From contig CAJXRQ010000001.1 of assembly GCA_913060505.1 (NCBI GenBank), positions 62,001 through 126,000 on the forward strand: a stretch of DNA of 64,000 bases, read 5' to 3'. This DNA is from an uncultured Desulfovibrio sp. (GTDB taxonomy: Bacteria > Desulfobacterota > Desulfovibrionia > Desulfovibrionales > Desulfovibrionaceae). Positions within the stretch are counted from its first letter, which is position 1, and each line of letters begins with the position of its first letter. Of this stretch, positions 56,056 through 64,000 are shown one piece after another. The notes below the pieces were generated by a model. The model did no database searches and was not told where the DNA came from. It saw only the letters and a program-made list of their open reading frames with translations. The translations under genes and the position numbers were made by a program.

Positions 56056-56933
56056 AGAAAAATGACCTCCGTTTCGAGATTCACGTCGAATTGATCACGT
56101 ACGGCTTCCTGTGCCTGTCGGATCAGTTCCACGGCCTGCGCACTTGTGCCGTTTCCGTGGTTAACCAGAAAATTTGCATGCAGTTCGGAAAAACCCACGC
56201 CGCCGAGGTCCTTGCCCCGGAATCCGGCCTTGTCCAGCAACAATCCGGCACTGTGGCCTTCAGGGTTTTTGAATATGCAACCAGCGCTGCGGGCTGTGAC
56301 CGGTTGCGTTTCCCTTTTTTTGTCGTAAGTCGCTTTCATGGCCTTTTTCACGGCATCGGAAGATGTTTCTTCCAACGCCATTTCCACTTCCCAGATCATG
56401 AATTTGCCGAGCGTGATATCCGGGTCGAAGTGCCTGTAACCCCAATGGCATTCGGAAGCGCCTTTCCAGAACAGGCCTTGTGCCGGAGTCCAAAGGCGTA
56501 CACGGGTGGTGACGTCCTTGATCTCCGTTCCATAGGAGCCTGCATTCATGGCGATTGCACCGCCCACGCTGCCGGGGATTCCCGCCAGATTTTCCAATCC
56601 GGAAAGACCGGCTTTTTGTGCCCATCCCAAAACGCCGGGCAAGCTCATGCCGGCTCCGGCCCGGAAAATGAGCCTGCCGTTTTTTTCTTCCACGCGATCA
56701 GGAGCCGCAGGAGAAGCAACACGGACCAGCGCCAAGTCATGATGCCCGTCCGGGCAAAGCAGATTGCTGCCACGGCCCAGCATGAAGGGACGCAGTTGTC
56801 CGTTCATGAGGACTTTTGCCAGTTCTTCGAGGTCTTCCGGCTTGCGAACCGTGAGTTCAACTTCCGCCGTTCCCCCGAGACCGAGGGTCGTGAGCTTGGC
56901 CAAACTTGGCTTATGGCGTTGTTTCAGAGCCAT
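56052..56933 (-). CDS. murB: UDP-N-acetylenolpyruvoylglucosamine reductase
   Basis: A 293-residue FAD enzyme that reduces enolpyruvyl-UDP-GlcNAc to UDP-MurNAc. FAD-binding signatures LGRGSNLL and GLENLAGIPGSVGGAIAMNAG are clear, as are the catalytic SAGCIFKNPEG and the C-terminal HANFLVNHG of the short type IIa/IIb class. ATG 56933 (MALKQRHKP) follows AGGA. It lies seven bases after the murC stop and overlaps ftsQ. Confidence 0.95.
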   Translation of the reverse strand: MALKQRHKPSLAKLTTLGLGGTAEVELTVRKPEDLEELAKVLMNGQLRPFMLGRGSNLLCPDGHHDLALVRVASPAAPDRVEEKNGRLIFRAGAGMSLPGVLGWAQKAGLSGLENLAGIPGSVGGAIAMNAGSYGTEIKDVTTRVRLWTPAQGLFWKGASECHWGYRHFDPDITLGKFMIWEVEMALEETSSDAVKKAMKATYDKKRETQPVTARSAGCIFKNPEGHSAGLLLDKAGFRGKDLGGVGFSELHANFLVNHGNGTSAQAVELIRQAQEAVRDQFDVNLETEVIFL

Positions 56934-56940
56934 GCGTTTC

Positions 56941-58380
56941 CTACTTGTCCTTGTCCGTTTCTTCGACATCGTTGATGAAATTTTCGCCCACGCGCCAGAT
57001 GGAACCTGCACCCAAAGTCAGCAACAAGTCACCGGGCTTGAGAACTCCTTTCAGTTTTTCTTCCAGCACGTCGAAGTCTTCACAGAATTGGACTTCCGTA
57101 TCGCTGACCTGCTTGATTCCCTGAGCCAGCGACATTCCGTTCACGCCGGGAATCGGAGCTTCGGATGCCGGGTAAATTTCCGTGAGCATGAGGAGGTCCG
57201 TGTTTTCAAAAACTTTGCAGAAGTCTCCGAACAGCGCTTTTGTGCGACTGAACCGATGCGGCTGGAAAGCCACCACCAAACGCCGGTCCGGGTAACAGGA
57301 GCGAGCTGTTTTCAACGTGGCCCTGATTTCTGCCGGATGGTGTCCATAGTCGTCCACGACCAGCACGCCGGCACGTTCGCCTTTGCGCTCGAAGCGGCGG
57401 CCAACACCGCCGAAATTGGAAAGGGCGCGGAGGATATCGTCCTTGCGGAGTCCTGCTTCAATGGCTACGCCGATGGCTCCCAGTGAGTTGAGCACGTTGT
57501 GCAGTCCCGGATGAGCCACGGTGACTTCGCCCCAGAATTCTCCGTCCAGATAAACCTTGAAAATGCTGCGCAGATGCGAGCTGACGATTTCACCGCGAAG
57601 GCGGTTGTTCACGCCAATGCCGTAGGTCATGCAGGGGCGTTTGATATTGGGCAGCAAACGCTGCACACCTTCATCATCACCGCACACTACATTCATCCCG
57701 TAGAAGGGGATCTTGTTCATGAACGAGGTGAATGACTCGTCGATCTGCTCCTGACCGGAGTAGAAGTCCATGTGGTCCTGGTCCACGTTGGTAACCACGG
57801 TGACCACCGGTGCGAGGCACAGAAACGAGCCGTCGGATTCGTCAGCCTCAGCAATGAGATAGTCGCCTTCGCCCAGCCTTGCGTTGGCTCCGAAGGTGTT
57901 GAGCCTCCCACCAATGATGACGGTCGGGTCGTAACCGGCCTCGGTAAAAATGGTTGCCAGCAGCGATGTTGTGGTCGTTTTGCCATGTGTTCCTGCTACG
58001 GCAATGCCCGTGCGCAAGCGCATGAGTTCTGCCAGCATTTCCGCGCGCGGAATGATGGGCACACCCAACTCCTTGGCGCGTTTCAGTTCGGGATTGTCAT
58101 CGGGAATGGCCGTGGATTTCACCAGAACGTCCACGTCACGCACATTGTCGGCTCCATGGCCGATGTACACTATGGCTCCGAGCTTCTGGAGCCGACGCAC
58201 GGCTGCTCCGGCCGCAAGGTCGGAACCGGTGACGTTGAAACCCATGTTGATGAGTACTTCGGCTATGCCATTCATGCCCGAGCCACCAATGCCTACCATG
58301 TGGATATTGTTCACCCTGGCTCGCATGGCCGGGCAGGAGTCGCCCCTCAGAAGCAGGTTTGGTCCTTGTGCTGCGGTCAT
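56941..58380 (-). CDS. murC: UDP-N-acetylmuramate--L-alanine ligase
   Basis: A 479-residue ATP-dependent ligase adding L-Ala to UDP-MurNAc. Rossmann motif [19 protein letters not shown] loop [13 protein letters not shown] (129-141) and the central [11 protein letters not shown]-type carbamylation region ([12 protein letters not shown]) are present. The first 18 residues ([18 protein letters not shown]) precede the usual start [13 protein letters not shown] 58380 is preferred because AAGGAAGG is placed eight bases upstream and the murG stop is two bases away. It is downstream of murG. Confidence 0.97.
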   Translation of the reverse strand: MTAAQGPNLLLRGDSCPAMRARVNNIHMVGIGGSGMNGIAEVLINMGFNVTGSDLAAGAAVRRLQKLGAIVYIGHGADNVRDVDVLVKSTAIPDDNPELKRAKELGVPIIPRAEMLAELMRLRTGIAVAGTHGKTTTTSLLATIFTEAGYDPTVIIGGRLNTFGANARLGEGDYLIAEADESDGSFLCLAPVVTVVTNVDQDHMDFYSGQEQIDESFTSFMNKIPFYGMNVVCGDDEGVQRLLPNIKRPCMTYGIGVNNRLRGEIVSSHLRSIFKVYLDGEFWGEVTVAHPGLHNVLNSLGAIGVAIEAGLRKDDILRALSNFGGVGRRFERKGERAGVLVVDDYGHHPAEIRATLKTARSCYPDRRLVVAFQPHRFSRTKALFGDFCKVFENTDLLMLTEIYPASEAPIPGVNGMSLAQGIKQVSDTEVQFCEDFDVLEEKLKGVLKPGDLLLTLGAGSIWRVGENFINDVEETDKDK

Positions 58381-58382
58381 TG

Positions 58383-59483
58383 TTACAATCCTTCCTTATG
58401 CGGTTCGTCAGAGCGTTTCCCGGCGAGCCGTTCCAGCTCGTCCGCGATATCCGCTGCCGCAGAGGGCGCGGAAAACTCCACCGCTTTTGCTGCCATGGCT
58501 TCGAGCGTTTCGGGTGCGTCGAGCAGGCCGAGCACCGTATTGGTCAGTTCGGTCCGTATGGAATTTTGATCCAGCAACCGAGCCGCGCCCATACGCTCCA
58601 TGGCCATGGCGTTTTTTGTCTGATGGTCGTGCGTAGCCTGCGGGAACGGTACGAAAATGGCCGGTACGCCCGCTGCTGCGATTTCAAATACTGTGGACGC
58701 GCCACTGCGGCACAGGGCCAGGTCTGCCCATGCATAGGCTTCGGCCATGTCGTCCATGAATCCGCGCACGCAATTCGGATCTGCTCCAGCCTTTTCATAG
58801 GCCGTGCGAACCGACTGTTCCTCATTCTTTCCTGCCTGATGCCGCAGGCTCACACCTGCTCTGACAAGTTCCGGCAGTATGGCTGAAATAGCTTCGTTTA
58901 TGGGCCGTGCTCCCTGACTGCCTCCCAGAATGAGCAGATTGCGGCCACAACGGTCGGCCTTTTGGGCCGAGAAAATTTCCTGGCGCACCGGGTTGCCGGT
59001 ACGCATGGTCTTGGCGGCGGGGAAAGCTGCTGTCGTATCCTCAAATGACAGGAAAATGCGATCCGCGACTTTGCCCAAAAGACGATTGGTCACGCCGGGG
59101 ACGGAGTTTTGTTCGTGCACGGCGCAGGGGATTCGGCTAAAAGCTGCAGCCAATACCGGACTGAATCCGGCATAGCCGCCGAATCCGGCCACCACTTCAG
59201 GGCAGAATGATTTCAGTTCCGAACGCGCCTTGATGATGCCACGCAAGACTTTCATTACGCCTTGAATCTTGCCGCCAATCCCCTTGCCCATGATGCCGTG
59301 CGCCGGAAGTTCTCGGAATTCAAGCCCGTTTTTTGTCGCCAGTTCGCGTTCCGGGCCACTGCCGCCCAGAAAACGGATGGAGCAGTCCGGGTTGCGGCGG
59401 CGCAGTTCATGCGCCACGGCCAAGGCCGGGAAGATATGTCCACCGGTGCCGCCGGTGGTCAGGACGATGCGTTCAAGCGTCAT
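58383..59483 (-). CDS. murG: UDP-GlcNAc--lipid I N-acetylglucosaminyltransferase MurG
   Basis: A 366-residue peripheral-membrane GT28 enzyme that makes lipid II. Glycine-rich donor loops [16 protein letters not shown] and [12 protein letters not shown] are present, as are [15 protein letters not shown] and [27 protein letters not shown] 59483 overlaps the ftsW stop (ATGA) and is preceded by GGAGGTGG; the longer frame is a shadow. It lies two bases before murC. Confidence 0.97.
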   Translation of the reverse strand: MTLERIVLTTGGTGGHIFPALAVAHELRRRNPDCSIRFLGGSGPERELATKNGLEFRELPAHGIMGKGIGGKIQGVMKVLRGIIKARSELKSFCPEVVAGFGGYAGFSPVLAAAFSRIPCAVHEQNSVPGVTNRLLGKVADRIFLSFEDTTAAFPAAKTMRTGNPVRQEIFSAQKADRCGRNLLILGGSQGARPINEAISAILPELVRAGVSLRHQAGKNEEQSVRTAYEKAGADPNCVRGFMDDMAEAYAWADLALCRSGASTVFEIAAAGVPAIFVPFPQATHDHQTKNAMAMERMGAARLLDQNSIRTELTNTVLGLLDAPETLEAMAAKAVEFSAPSAAADIADELERLAGKRSDEPHKEGL

Positions 59484-60613
59484 CGGCCACCTCCGCGTGA
59501 AATATTCAGGAGCATGCCGACGCACAGGAAGGACACCAAAAGGTTGGAACCGCCATAGCTCATGAAAGGCATGGCAACTCCCTTGGGCGGCACGGTGCCG
59601 AGAACCACGGCCAGGTTGAGCACGAAGCCCAGTGCCAACACCAGAGTCATGCCGAAGGCCGTGAACCGGTCTTGCAGGTTCTCCTGGTCGATGGCTACGC
59701 GGAAGGCTCTGAACAGGAAGAAGCCCAACAGTATGAAGAACAGGCTCATGCCGATGAAACCGAGTTCCTCGCCAGCCACGGCCATGATGAAATCGTTGTG
59801 CGCTTCTGGCAGGAAAAAGAGTTTTTGCTTACCCGCTCCCAGCCCGGAGCCGAACAGTTTGCCGGACCCGAAAGCATAGAGGGATTGCACCAGTTGGTAG
59901 CCTTCGTTCTGGGCGCTGGCAAAGGGATCGAGGAATGCGGTCCACCGTTTGAAGCGGTACGGGGAGGAAGAAATGAGCATCCAGCCCAGTCCGCCGCCGA
60001 ATATACCAGCCGTAAACAGATACGTAAGCCGGGTTCCGCCAACGGCGCACATGAAGAACAGGATCATGGCAATGAATACGGCACCGCCGAAGTCTGGCTG
60101 GAGCATGAGCAGGCCGCACAGTATTCCGGAAACAATGAACGGCGGCAGGAAACCGATGGAAAAATGTTTCACGTTATCCTGCTGCTTGGCAAAGAAATAG
60201 GCCAGATAGATGACCAGAGCCGGTTTTGCCAGTTCCAGCGGCTGCACGTTGAAGAAACCGAGAGAAAGCCAACGGGCCGCACCACCGGCATGTACGCCCA
60301 GCGGAGTAACGCCGCAGAGTATGAGCAGCACCAGCACAATGAACAGCCACAGGTACGTCAATCCATATATGAACCGGCGCGGCATGCGTGAGCAGACGTA
60401 CATAAGCAACCCGCCGACAACCGCAAAGATGACCTGCTTTTTGAAGAAATAGTACTTATCCCCGTAGAAACGCTCGGCCATGATGCCGCTGGAAGAGAGC
60501 ACCATGATCAGGCCGAAACCAGCCAGCAGGACCGTGGCCAGAAGCAGCCAATGGTCCATGGAGCCAACGGGCGCGGATGCGGCCTTGGGGCGTATTCTGC
60601 GGTTGTCACTCAT
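59480..60613 (-). CDS. ftsW: Peptidoglycan glycosyltransferase FtsW
   Basis: A 377-residue SEDS-family membrane protein with about ten helices, the septal glycan polymerase. Characteristic loops are ARWLSLGFFNVQPLELAKPALVIYLAY and FLPEAHNDFIMAVAGEELGF, ending with MPFMSYGGSNLLVSFLCVG. ATG 60613 is used (GGGAG five bases upstream); its first bases overlap the murD stop. The FtsW role rather than RodA is inferred from the dcw position between murD and murG. Confidence 0.95.
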   Translation of the reverse strand: MSDNRRIRPKAASAPVGSMDHWLLLATVLLAGFGLIMVLSSSGIMAERFYGDKYYFFKKQVIFAVVGGLLMYVCSRMPRRFIYGLTYLWLFIVLVLLILCGVTPLGVHAGGAARWLSLGFFNVQPLELAKPALVIYLAYFFAKQQDNVKHFSIGFLPPFIVSGILCGLLMLQPDFGGAVFIAMILFFMCAVGGTRLTYLFTAGIFGGGLGWMLISSSPYRFKRWTAFLDPFASAQNEGYQLVQSLYAFGSGKLFGSGLGAGKQKLFFLPEAHNDFIMAVAGEELGFIGMSLFFILLGFFLFRAFRVAIDQENLQDRFTAFGMTLVLALGFVLNLAVVLGTVPPKGVAMPFMSYGGSNLLVSFLCVGMLLNISRGGGR

Positions 60614-61914
60614 TTGCACTCCCCGAAGATGCGGCGGAAGTCTTCGCCGCGGGCCTTGTAGTTGGGGTATTGGTCGAAGCTGGATGTGCCCGGTGAAAGC
60701 AGAATCACGTCACCACTTGCCGCCTGGCCAAACAGGCGATGGGCAGCCAACTCCATGGTTTCGTCCCACGTCACCGGGAAATACTGTTTCAAGGGGGCTT
60801 CGAAAATTTCGCGGCTGGCCCCGTAAAGTGCCACTTGCGCCACTTTGCCTTCCATGGATTTCGCCAACTTGGATACGTCGCCGCCTTTGTATTTGCCGCC
60901 CATCAACAAACGCACAGGACGTTCGTTAAAGCTACGTACTGCGGCTGCAACGGCTTCCAAAGTGGTTGCCTTGGAATCATTGACAAAAGCCACTCCTCCG
61001 GTTTCGCCCAACAGTTCGAGGCGGTTCTCCAGCGGACGGAATTCGGCCAGTACCGCTTTTGCGTTGAGAGGAGATACTCCGAACTGTTTTACGGCCAGCC
61101 ATGCGGCCTGCACGTTGCCCCTGTTGTGCTCTCCCGGAAGATGGGGGGCGTCGAAGTCTTCCGCCGCGGAATACCAAATGGTTTCGGCCCTGGTGAAAGT
61201 TCTGTCTGCCAGAACCGGACGCAGACTTTCATGCAACACAGCCACATCGTCTTCTTGCTGCATGGCGAATATGCGCAGTTTGGCGTCGAGGTATTCGTCC
61301 ATATCCTCATGGTAGTCGAGGTGGTTGGGAGCAATGTTCAGGAACAGGGCCACGTGGGGATGGAAATGTTGGCAATTCTGGAGCTGGAAACTTGAAACCT
61401 CAAGTACCACCACGTCCGCCGGTTCCATGTCCAAAACATATTCACACAGCGGGGTGCCGATGTTGCCGCCGACAAATACGGATTTTCCCGCGCCTTTCAG
61501 CAGTTCGCCGATGAGCGTGGTTGTCGTGGTTTTCCCATTGGATCCGGTGATGGCTATGATGGGCGCGTTAATGAATCGGGAAGCCAATTCAAGTTCGGCG
61601 ATGATTTTTTCCGGGGGCAGCGCCTTCATGAATTGCTCAAGACTGCGTGCCGGAACGCCCGGCGAGAGCACGACAAGATCCGCGTCCGCAAATTGTGCGG
61701 CGCTATGCGGTCCCGTTTGCAGTTCAGCCACGGACGTGACCGCGTTGATGGCAGTTTCGGACAAGGATTCGTTGGTATCCACCATGCGAACCCGTGCGCC
61801 CAGCGCGTGCAGCAGACGTGCGGCGGCAATACCGGATTTTCCGGCTCCCACCACGACGACCCGGCTGTCCTTGAGCCGGTATTTGTCTGCGAATTCCCTG
61901 ACCACGCGATTCAT
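60610..61914 (-). CDS. murD: UDP-N-acetylmuramoylalanine--D-glutamate ligase
   Basis: A 434-residue ATP-dependent ligase adding D-Glu. Rossmann VVVVGAGKSGIAAARLL, ATP loop ITGSNGKTTTT near 122-132, NIAPNHLDYHEDMDEY, and the C-terminal LLSPGTSSFDQYPNYKARGEDF are diagnostic. It starts five bases after mraY and overlaps ftsW by four bases. Confidence 0.97.
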   Translation of the reverse strand: MNRVVREFADKYRLKDSRVVVVGAGKSGIAAARLLHALGARVRMVDTNESLSETAINAVTSVAELQTGPHSAAQFADADLVVLSPGVPARSLEQFMKALPPEKIIAELELASRFINAPIIAITGSNGKTTTTTLIGELLKGAGKSVFVGGNIGTPLCEYVLDMEPADVVVLEVSSFQLQNCQHFHPHVALFLNIAPNHLDYHEDMDEYLDAKLRIFAMQQEDDVAVLHESLRPVLADRTFTRAETIWYSAAEDFDAPHLPGEHNRGNVQAAWLAVKQFGVSPLNAKAVLAEFRPLENRLELLGETGGVAFVNDSKATTLEAVAAAVRSFNERPVRLLMGGKYKGGDVSKLAKSMEGKVAQVALYGASREIFEAPLKQYFPVTWDETMELAAHRLFGQAASGDVILLSPGTSSFDQYPNYKARGEDFRRIFGECK

Positions 61915-61918
61915 GCCT

Positions 61919-62995
61919 CTACCTCAGCTTCAATGTTGAAAGCGCCATGAGCGCCAAAAGTATGGAAAGAATCCAGAACCGGATGATGATTTTCGATTCC
62001 GGTATGCCCTTGAGTTCAAAGTGATGGTGCAGGGGGGCCATGCGGAAAATCCGCTTGCCGCCGGTCATGCGGAAGTAACCCACCTGAATGATGACCGAGA
62101 GAGTTTCGAAAACGAAAACACCGCCCACAATGACCAACAGGAGTTCCTGCTTGGCGAGAACCGCCACGAATCCCAGTGCACCACCCAGTGCAAGGCTGCC
62201 CGTATCGCCCATGAACACTTGGGCGGGATAGGCGTTGAACCACAGGAACCCGAGTCCCGCACCGACCATGGCGCCGCAGAAGACCGTGACTTCGCCGATG
62301 CCGGGCAGGGTGGGAACCGAAAGATATTGGGCGATGCCCGTGTGCCCCGAAACATAGGTAAAGATGGCAAAGCAGGCCATGGCGACCACCATGGGACCTA
62401 TGGCCAATCCGTCCAGCCCGTCCGTCAGGTTGACTGCGTTGCTGGAGCCCACCAGCACCATCAGGGCAAAGGGCAGATAGAACCATCCCAGATTGGGCAG
62501 CAAGTTCTTGAAAAACGGTACGGAGAGCATGGTGGAGTAGTTGGGCTCGTGGATCAACACACCGATAGCCGCCGAGGCCACCAGTATCTGGCTGATGAAT
62601 TTTGCTTTGGAGCTCAGGCCCAAATTCCTTTTTTTGACCACCTTGATGTAGTCGTCCGCAAACCCGACGGCTCCGAACCCGGCAAATACGAACATGGTCA
62701 GAAGTACGTAGTGGTTGGTCAGATCAGCCCAGAGCAGGCAGCTCGCAAGCACGCTGAACAGGATCATGAGGCCACCCATGGTCGGGGTGCCCTGTTTCTG
62801 CTGATGCGCGGGGCCGTCTTCCCTGATGCACTGGCCGCATTTGAGCCGTTTGAGCCAGCGAATCATCATCGGACCGAAAAGGATGGAGATGATCAGGGCC
62901 GTGAGCAATGCCCAGATGGACCGGAACGTGATGTAGCGGAACACATTGAATGCGCCGACTTCGGCGCTCAAGGGATAGAGCAGGTGATAGATCAC
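61919..62995 (-). CDS. mraY: Phospho-N-acetylmuramoyl-pentapeptide transferase MraY
   Basis: A 358-residue integral membrane enzyme with about ten helices that makes lipid I from UDP-MurNAc-pentapeptide and undecaprenyl phosphate. The catalytic acidic motif is [18 protein letters not shown], with [17 protein letters not shown] and [12 protein letters not shown] near the end. It starts at GTG 62995, which overlaps the murF stop (GTGA). Confidence 0.97.
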   Translation of the reverse strand: MIYHLLYPLSAEVGAFNVFRYITFRSIWALLTALIISILFGPMMIRWLKRLKCGQCIREDGPAHQQKQGTPTMGGLMILFSVLASCLLWADLTNHYVLLTMFVFAGFGAVGFADDYIKVVKKRNLGLSSKAKFISQILVASAAIGVLIHEPNYSTMLSVPFFKNLLPNLGWFYLPFALMVLVGSSNAVNLTDGLDGLAIGPMVVAMACFAIFTYVSGHTGIAQYLSVPTLPGIGEVTVFCGAMVGAGLGFLWFNAYPAQVFMGDTGSLALGGALGFVAVLAKQELLLVIVGGVFVFETLSVIIQVGYFRMTGGKRIFRMAPLHHHFELKGIPESKIIIRFWILSILLALMALSTLKLR

Positions 62996-64000
62996 GAAGC
63001 CTCTCCTTGCAGCACGGCCCGGAGGGCCTTGGTGTATTCTTCCATTTTCATGGAGCGGGAGCCCTTGAGCAGCACCACCGCATCATCCAGTTTCATGTCT
63101 TTCCAGTTTTCTGCAAATTCTGCTGGTGCAGGCAGCGGCAAAACGTCCGGATATGCGGAACGGACGTCGCCAATATGTTCGCCTTTCCAGAAGACTGCTT
63201 CCGGTTTGATCAGGGCCAGGGTTTCGCCCAGCTCGTGATGACGAAGCGCCGATTCTTCGCCGAGCTCGAGCATGTCGCCCAACAAGAGGACCAGCGGCCT
63301 GTCTTCTGCAATGGTTCGTGCCGTTTCCACCGAGCGTTTCATGGACAGGGGATTGGCGTTGTATGTGTCGTCAATAACCATGACGCTCCCGGCCGGGCGG
63401 CAGCAGAAGCGTTGTGTGTCCGCACTGAATCGGGCTGCCCCCTGAACCACGTCTTGCGGGCCAAGACTCGCAGTGTGCGCGGCAGCGGCAACGGCCGCGA
63501 GATTTTCTGCAAAATGTTCACCGCAGAAAGGCGCGTCGAATTCCTTTTCCCCTTTGGGGGTGCGTAGCAGGAAGCGACCGGAACCGTACTGTCCCGGTCC
63601 AATGAAACGGCAGAAAAACGGTGCGGACTCATTTGTTGTTGAAAAGCCCACTGGTTCGGCCACGATTTTGCGCGCCGCGTTCCACAGTTGCGGATAATCC
63701 ATGCTGACTATGGCCACGCCGCCCGGCTGCAGGTAGCGCAGCAGGGAAGCCTTGGCTCTGGCAACGCCTTCGAGGTCTCCCAGACCTTGCAAATGTCCCG
63801 GTCCGACATTGGTGATGAGCGCGACGTCCGGGGTAGCTATCGGGCCGAGTTCCGCCATGTCCGAAACAACACTGATGCCCAGTTCCATGACCCAGACACT
63901 TTGTTCGGGGCGAGCCTTGAGCATGGACAGGGGGAGGCCTATCTGATTGTTGAAATTCCTGTAATTTTTGGCCACGGGGAAACTGCCGGACAATACCTCG
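62992..64000 (-). CDS. murF: UDP-N-acetylmuramoyl-tripeptide--D-alanyl-D-alanine ligase, C-terminal part (cut by window end)
   Basis: Partial gene; the frame is open to base 64000. Visible from the middle domain on are [51 protein letters not shown], the UDP-peptide-binding [19 protein letters not shown] and [13 protein letters not shown]. The N-terminal part and the ATP loop lie beyond the window. It adds D-Ala-D-Ala to the muropeptide. Its TGA overlaps the GTG of mraY, so it begins the coupled chain seen here. Confidence 0.95.
   Translation of the reverse strand, partial: EVLSGSFPVAKNYRNFNNQIGLPLSMLKARPEQSVWVMELGISVVSDMAELGPIATPDVALITNVGPGHLQGLGDLEGVARAKASLLRYLQPGGVAIVSMDYPQLWNAARKIVAEPVGFSTTNESAPFFCRFIGPGQYGSGRFLLRTPKGEKEFDAPFCGEHFAENLAAVAAAAHTASLGPQDVVQGAARFSADTQRFCCRPAGSVMVIDDTYNANPLSMKRSVETARTIAEDRPLVLLLGDMLELGEESALRHHELGETLALIKPEAVFWKGEHIGDVRSAYPDVLPLPAPAEFAENWKDMKLDDAVVLLKGSRSMKMEEYTKALRAVLQGEAS

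Overview
The window reads as a housekeeping stretch of a Gram-negative, sulfate-reducer-like deltaproteobacterial (Desulfovibrionaceae-type) chromosome. The reasons are the protein sequences (HslV with a short propeptide, Lon, GroEL ending in GGM repeats, two iron-containing alcohol dehydrogenases, small NifU-like protein), the gene neighbourhoods (yceD-rpmF-plsX-fabH-fabG-acpP-fabF-glyA; leuS-nusB-ribH-ribBA; lptE-holA) and an LPS-assembly lipoprotein. The genus is not certain from sequence alone. I saw no tRNA, rRNA, CRISPR array, insertion sequence or prophage.

Layout. 1-5.4 kb: 3' end of dxs, a YchJ-like SEC-C protein, the ribosome-rescue factor ArfB, a small orphan protein, a fmdB-hemC-HhH operon, a TPR protein and an unrecognised 195-residue protein. 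5.4-17 kb, all on the minus strand: ribBA-ribH-nusB-leuS, an iron-dependent alcohol dehydrogenase, then lptE-holA-radC-acyP-lon. 17-20.8 kb: an accessory-looking island with tag, a glycosyltransferase-like gene, a frameshifted hexapeptide acetyltransferase and a semialdehyde dehydrogenase. 21-26 kb, plus strand: macro-domain protein, hslVU, a beta-hydroxyacid dehydrogenase, a DUF1844 protein and argC. 26-30.4 kb: a two-domain acyltransferase and groESL. 30.7-37.7 kb: fatty-acid and phospholipid synthesis operon with glyA, rpmF and yceD, divergent from rpmB. 38-41.3 kb: second alcohol dehydrogenase, gltX and a NifU-domain protein. 41.4-47.5 kb: an HDOD protein and a ZraPSR-like envelope-stress/metal-response unit with a well-formed sigma-54 promoter. 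47.7-50.9 kb, plus strand: dCMP deaminase, ribD, a periplasmic solute-binding protein and ribE. 50.9-64 kb, minus strand: a tightly packed dcw cluster murF-mraY-murD-ftsW-murG-murC-murB-ftsQ-ftsA-ftsZ followed by a radical SAM gene.

How it fits together. Riboflavin synthesis is complete but split: ribBA and ribH at 15-17 kb, ribD and ribE at 48-51 kb. Peptidoglycan precursor synthesis and septum assembly are one translationally coupled unit (GTGA or ATGA overlaps at murF/mraY, murD/ftsW, ftsW/murG and murB/ftsQ). Proteostasis is represented by Lon, HslVU and GroESL. The most system-like locus is the zraP / DUF4405 / zraS / zraR set: a His/Met-rich sensor insertion, a membrane protein with putative haem-ligand histidines and a tandem C-terminal repeat, and a sigma-54 promoter with palindromic upstream sites in front of zraP. 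I did not find evidence strong enough to claim an entirely new system; the best leads are in the findings.
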